DNA of 8,978 nucleotides. It comes from Methanobacteriota archaeon (lineage in GTDB: Archaea; Thermoplasmatota; Poseidoniia; Poseidoniales; Thalassarchaeaceae). Of the stretch, positions 6,780 through 8,978 are shown one piece after another. Location of the stretch: the NCBI GenBank assembly GCA_002685415.1, contig NYXO01000040.1, positions 23,875 through 32,852 on the forward strand, written 5' to 3'. Position 1 is the stretch's first letter, and the number at the start of each line of letters is the position of its first letter. The notes below the pieces were generated by a model. It did no database searches, was not told the origin of the DNA, and was given only the letters and a program-made list of their open reading frames with translations. The position numbers and the translations under genes were made by a program.

Positions 6780-6794
6780 GAATCGTCGTGATTC
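6780..6794. promoter_or_regulatory. 15-bp inverted repeat abutting the TBP TATA box, possible operator
   Basis: GAATC (6780-6784) and GATTC (6790-6794) are exact reverse complements around GTCGT. The repeat touches the upstream edge of the TATA box, where TFB contacts the BRE. A dimeric regulator bound here would compete with TFB or TBP. Five-base arms can arise by chance, so this is a suggestion. Confidence 0.3.
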
Positions 6795-6836
6795 AGAAGA
6801 CTAACAATACCGGTTTGCCACACAAAATAACTCGAT

Positions 6837-7808
6837 TCATGACAAAATTCGGACGCCATCTGCACCCAGCCGTGAAATTAAGGGAGTCCCTCCTGCAACT
6901 TCGATGGCCTCTGCAACTCTTTGTGGGTATTGTGTAAGCGCCACCATACATCCTCCACCACCAGCTCCGGTTAATTTTGCCCCAATAGAATGAGGACGAA
7001 CTGCCTCAACTAAGGCATCGAGTTCAGGAATGCTTACTCCGATATTTTGCAATTTTTCGTGACAGGCATCCATTGCCATACCTACCGCTTCTAGATTTCC
7101 AGCACCTAAGGCGGTTAACCCCGCCTGTGTAATCATTGCAATGGAATCCATTTCTTGGTGCTTACTTGGGTCTTCTTCTAGCAACTTCGCCACACCGGCT
7201 ACCATCTCTCCAGTGGGCGACCCAATACCTGTGAATCCAAGCACCAACCAAGCATCCAAGTCGCTAGGTAGTTCGACCTGACAAACTGACCATTTCCTTT
7301 CTCCTTCTGGAGTATGTAGAGTCGCATCGAAAATATGCTCAGTTCCTTCGACCTGTTCTCCAGATACGACAACGCAGCCACCAAGGGCGCTAGTTGCTGT
7401 ATCTGTGGGGCTTGCTCGTCCAAACTGGGCTTTTGCCTCGGCAGCATGTCCAATTCTGGCTAATTTGATTGAATCTAATTCTACGTTAGCATCCATCATC
7501 CGAAGTACAGCCGCCCCCATCGCATTAGAAAGAGCTGCAGAAGAGCCTAGGCCCGCGGCTGAAAACAATCCACTTTCAATATTGATTTTCAATGGTTTAC
7601 CATCATAATTGAATACATCATCTAGGATATGGGATATATGAGGGTGTTTTTCACTATGGAAGGGCATTCCTTCAATTGTCCAAGAATCAGATTCAGTCAA
7701 TTCAATCTCTACTCCTGAATCTATTGCAACAGCAACCGCGGGATGGCCGTAAACTACAGCATGCTCCCCGAAAAGGATACACTTTCCTGGTGCGAATGCC
7801 CTTACCAT
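6837..7808 (-). CDS. mvk: Mevalonate kinase
   Basis: GHMP-family kinase that phosphorylates mevalonate to 5-phosphomevalonate with ATP, in the pathway to isoprenoid lipids; cytosolic. The 323-residue length fits archaeal mevalonate kinases. Motif 1 is APGKCILFGEHAVVYGHPAV at 6-25 with Lys9. Motif 2, the ATP phosphate loop, is GLFSAAGLGSSAAL at 80-93. GRASPTDTATSALGG at 130-144 supplies the likely catalytic Asp136, with Glu124 a probable magnesium ligand. Motif 3 is GAKLTGAGGGGC at 276-287. The GEHAVVYG and SPTDTATS signatures favour mevalonate kinase over galactokinase, homoserine kinase or phosphomevalonate kinase. The ATG at 7808 has no clear ribosome-binding site. A TA-rich CTAATTTC about 26 bases upstream (minus strand) suggests a leaderless transcript. 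The gene ends 75 bases before the annotated GTG of the TATA-binding protein gene, which has its own promoter. No other pathway gene lies in the window. Confidence 0.93.
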   Translation of the reverse strand: MVRAFAPGKCILFGEHAVVYGHPAVAVAIDSGVEIELTESDSWTIEGMPFHSEKHPHISHILDDVFNYDGKPLKINIESGLFSAAGLGSSAALSNAMGAAVLRMMDANVELDSIKLARIGHAAEAKAQFGRASPTDTATSALGGCVVVSGEQVEGTEHIFDATLHTPEGERKWSVCQVELPSDLDAWLVLGFTGIGSPTGEMVAGVAKLLEEDPSKHQEMDSIAMITQAGLTALGAGNLEAVGMAMDACHEKLQNIGVSIPELDALVEAVRPHSIGAKLTGAGGGGCMVALTQYPQRVAEAIEVAGGTPLISRLGADGVRILS

Positions 7809-7829
7809 GTAACTCGCTAGGGTGTCGAG

Positions 7830-7837
7830 GAAATTAG
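7830..7837 (-). promoter_or_regulatory. Possible TATA box of mevalonate kinase
   Basis: The minus strand reads about CTAATTTC, centred near 26 bases upstream of the ATG at 7808, the distance expected for a leaderless archaeal transcript. The base match to the consensus is only fair. Confidence 0.35.
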
Positions 7838-7847
7838 GGTTGGGGAG

Positions 7848-7913
7848 ATGGCTCGTGTCGTAATTGGTAAGCGGTTGATTGAAGGTCCGGCCACACCTGC
7901 GAGTGATATCTAG
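7848..7913 (+). other. Short upstream ORF of 21 codons, possible leader peptide
   Basis: ATG at 7848 preceded by GGGGAG opens a frame reading MARVVIGKRLIEGPATPASDI and stopping at 7911-7913, 25 bases before the Fe-S protein start. It is not recognised. Its end overlaps the 5' arm of an inverted repeat whose 3' arm contains the ribosome-binding site of the downstream gene. It may be a leader ORF, a gene remnant or chance; the G-rich run may be coincidental. Confidence 0.25.
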
Positions 7914-7931
7914 GCCACAGGCCTGCAGGTG
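7894..7931 (+). promoter_or_regulatory. Inverted repeat that could mask the Fe-S protein ribosome-binding site
   Basis: CACCTGC (7894-7900) is the exact reverse complement of GCAGGTG (7925-7931), with 24 bases between. The second arm contains AGGTG of the ribosome-binding site AGGTGAT (7927-7933), which lies 5 bases before the ATG at 7939. Pairing would block ribosome access. CCTGCAGG (7922-7929) is itself a palindrome and could compete. Confidence 0.4.
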
Positions 7932-7938
7932 ATTGATG

Positions 7939-8978
7939 ATGGAGCACCCACTTCTCCAGACCTATGGACCGTTAGATGGGTGGATGATTCTCTTACTTAT
8001 TGGAGGGTTATCCATTGGCTTCTTTCTCTATCAAGTTCAATTAGCGGTTCGACTGGTAATGCTCGGTTCCAGTGATGACCGATTTGACTCATGGGGAAAG
8101 AGAGTTTGGGAGGTTATCACCGGTTGGTTAGGTCAGAAAAGAGTCCTCGAAGACAGAGTCGTCGGAATTATGCACGTTCTGATGTTTTGGGGCTTCCTGA
8201 TGCTCTCAACAGATATGTTTGACTTAGCCACTGCAAATTGGTTCTCTGGTGAACTACTGCCCACTGCCCTAGTAGGCCCTTGGAATGGAATGGTAGAACT
8301 TGGTTATACAATCGCCCTGATTGGCTGTGTTGCAGCCCTAAGTCGTAGAGTCATATTCACGCCTGAGAAACTAAAGGGTAAATCCCAATTGGAAGGCAAC
8401 TTCATTCTCTTCCTGATTATGACTATTACAACTACTTCATTCATAGTAGAATCTGGTGAATCTCCTTCTTCAACTTGGGAACCACTTGGGTACTGGTTCG
8501 CTGAACAAGGAACCACAGAAGGACAAGTAATTGCGGCCTATTGGGCTCATATGTTGGCAATTTGTACATTCTTCGTGCTAATTCCAATGTCTAAGCACAT
8601 GCATCTTGTAATGGCATTTCCAAACGTATTCTTCTACGATACAGACCCAATGGCAAAGATGCAGCCACTAGCAGTAAATGATAGTGGTCAAGCAGTGCCA
8701 TTGGAAGAATTAGACATCGAGTCATTTGGAGTTTCGAGTTACGAACAATTCTCATGGAGACAACTCATTGATGGCTGGGCTTGTACTACTTGTGCTAGAT
8801 GCCAGGATGTTTGTCCAGCCTATGAATCAGGTAAGGCATTGAATCCAATGCAAATTGTACACGATGTTCGAGATTATGCTAATGACCACGCGCCAATCCT
8901 ACTCAAAGGCGAAACTCCGGATGAGAGTATTCTAGATCGAATGAGTGCGGATGCCGTTTGGGCTTGTACTACATGCCA
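7939..8978 (+). CDS. NarI-like cytochrome b/heterodisulfide reductase-type Fe-S oxidoreductase, 3' end cut off
   Basis: Membrane redox protein, partial: 346 residues are visible and the frame runs through the window end. About five transmembrane helices (14-36, 76-96, 118-136, 153-172, 199-217) resemble the NarI/cytochrome b domain; His79, His204, His220 and His222 are candidate heme ligands. A soluble part then carries CTTCARCQDVCP at 282-293, a C-x2-C-x2-C-x3-CP 4Fe-4S motif, and a second motif begins with CTTC at 343-346. This matches proteins that fuse a NarI-like domain to GlpC/HdrD-type Fe-S domains, such as the FadF type next to acyl-CoA dehydrogenase and electron transfer flavoprotein genes. 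The missing part should hold the rest of cluster 2 and two cysteine-rich CCG domains. Likely role: electron transfer between a soluble donor and quinone. Start: ATG at 7939, with AGGTGAT ending 5 bases upstream; the adjacent in-frame ATG at 7936 is too close to it, and a TGA at 7930-7932 closes the frame. Confidence 0.87.
   Translation, partial: MEHPLLQTYGPLDGWMILLLIGGLSIGFFLYQVQLAVRLVMLGSSDDRFDSWGKRVWEVITGWLGQKRVLEDRVVGIMHVLMFWGFLMLSTDMFDLATANWFSGELLPTALVGPWNGMVELGYTIALIGCVAALSRRVIFTPEKLKGKSQLEGNFILFLIMTITTTSFIVESGESPSSTWEPLGYWFAEQGTTEGQVIAAYWAHMLAICTFFVLIPMSKHMHLVMAFPNVFFYDTDPMAKMQPLAVNDSGQAVPLEELDIESFGVSSYEQFSWRQLIDGWACTTCARCQDVCPAYESGKALNPMQIVHDVRDYANDHAPILLKGETPDESILDRMSADAVWACTTC

Noticed and set aside
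6795..6836. Spacer after mevalonate kinase checked for a terminator.
   Set aside because: It contains only a short TTTT on the minus strand, without a longer T-run, so a terminator call is not supported.
8777..8976. Direct repeat TGGGCTTGTACTAC near 8777 and 8960.
   Set aside because: Both copies encode the WACTTC of the two Fe-S cluster motifs, so the repeat is explained by protein conservation.

Overview
This window most likely comes from a marine, heterotrophic euryarchaeon of the Thermoplasmata side, such as Marine Group II (Candidatus Poseidoniales) or a close relative. The archaeal assignment rests on a TATA-binding protein gene with a textbook archaeal TATA box at leaderless spacing, a mevalonate kinase with archaeal-type motifs, and a SepF-like division protein. 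The large secreted PKD/CARDB-type surface protein and the cytochrome b/Fe-S oxidoreductase point to a surface-active heterotroph. The finer lineage is inferred from gene content only.

Layout. Bases 1-219 hold the 3' end of an endonuclease III gene (+). Bases 224-556 hold a small two-helix membrane protein (-). Bases 585-1903 are a translationally coupled pair (+): a Bcp/PrxQ peroxiredoxin followed by a flavin-reductase-like FMN-binding protein with an unknown N-terminal extension. Convergent to these, and running from right to left, is a minus-strand series: mevalonate kinase (7808-6837), an enlarged TATA-binding protein (6749-6036), a protein of about 1,176 residues anchored in the membrane (5983-2453), and a SepF-like protein (2367-1900). 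On the far right, divergent from mevalonate kinase, starts a + strand gene cut by the window end. It encodes a NarI-like transmembrane cytochrome b domain fused to a heterodisulfide-reductase-type Fe-S domain. Coding density is very high; no gap between genes exceeds about 130 bases. I see no tRNA, rRNA, CRISPR array, insertion sequence or prophage.

How the genes fit together. Bcp and the flavin-binding protein form a probable redox/peroxide-defence operon. Mevalonate kinase feeds isoprenoid lipid synthesis. The surface protein has a signal peptide, about five PKD-like domains with neatly paired cysteines, one C-terminal transmembrane helix and a 115-residue charged cytoplasmic tail. It lies directly upstream of SepF, the membrane anchor of FtsZ in many archaea, so a role at the cell envelope or division site is possible but unproven. 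The truncated Fe-S protein probably moves electrons between a soluble donor (for example electron transfer flavoprotein) and the quinone pool.

This is mostly ordinary core-genome sequence. The points most worth a second look are a roughly 55-residue insertion in the second repeat of the TATA-binding protein, an endonuclease III that lacks two of the four canonical cluster cysteines, the surface protein/SepF pair, and three hairpins placed at start codons or ribosome-binding sites.
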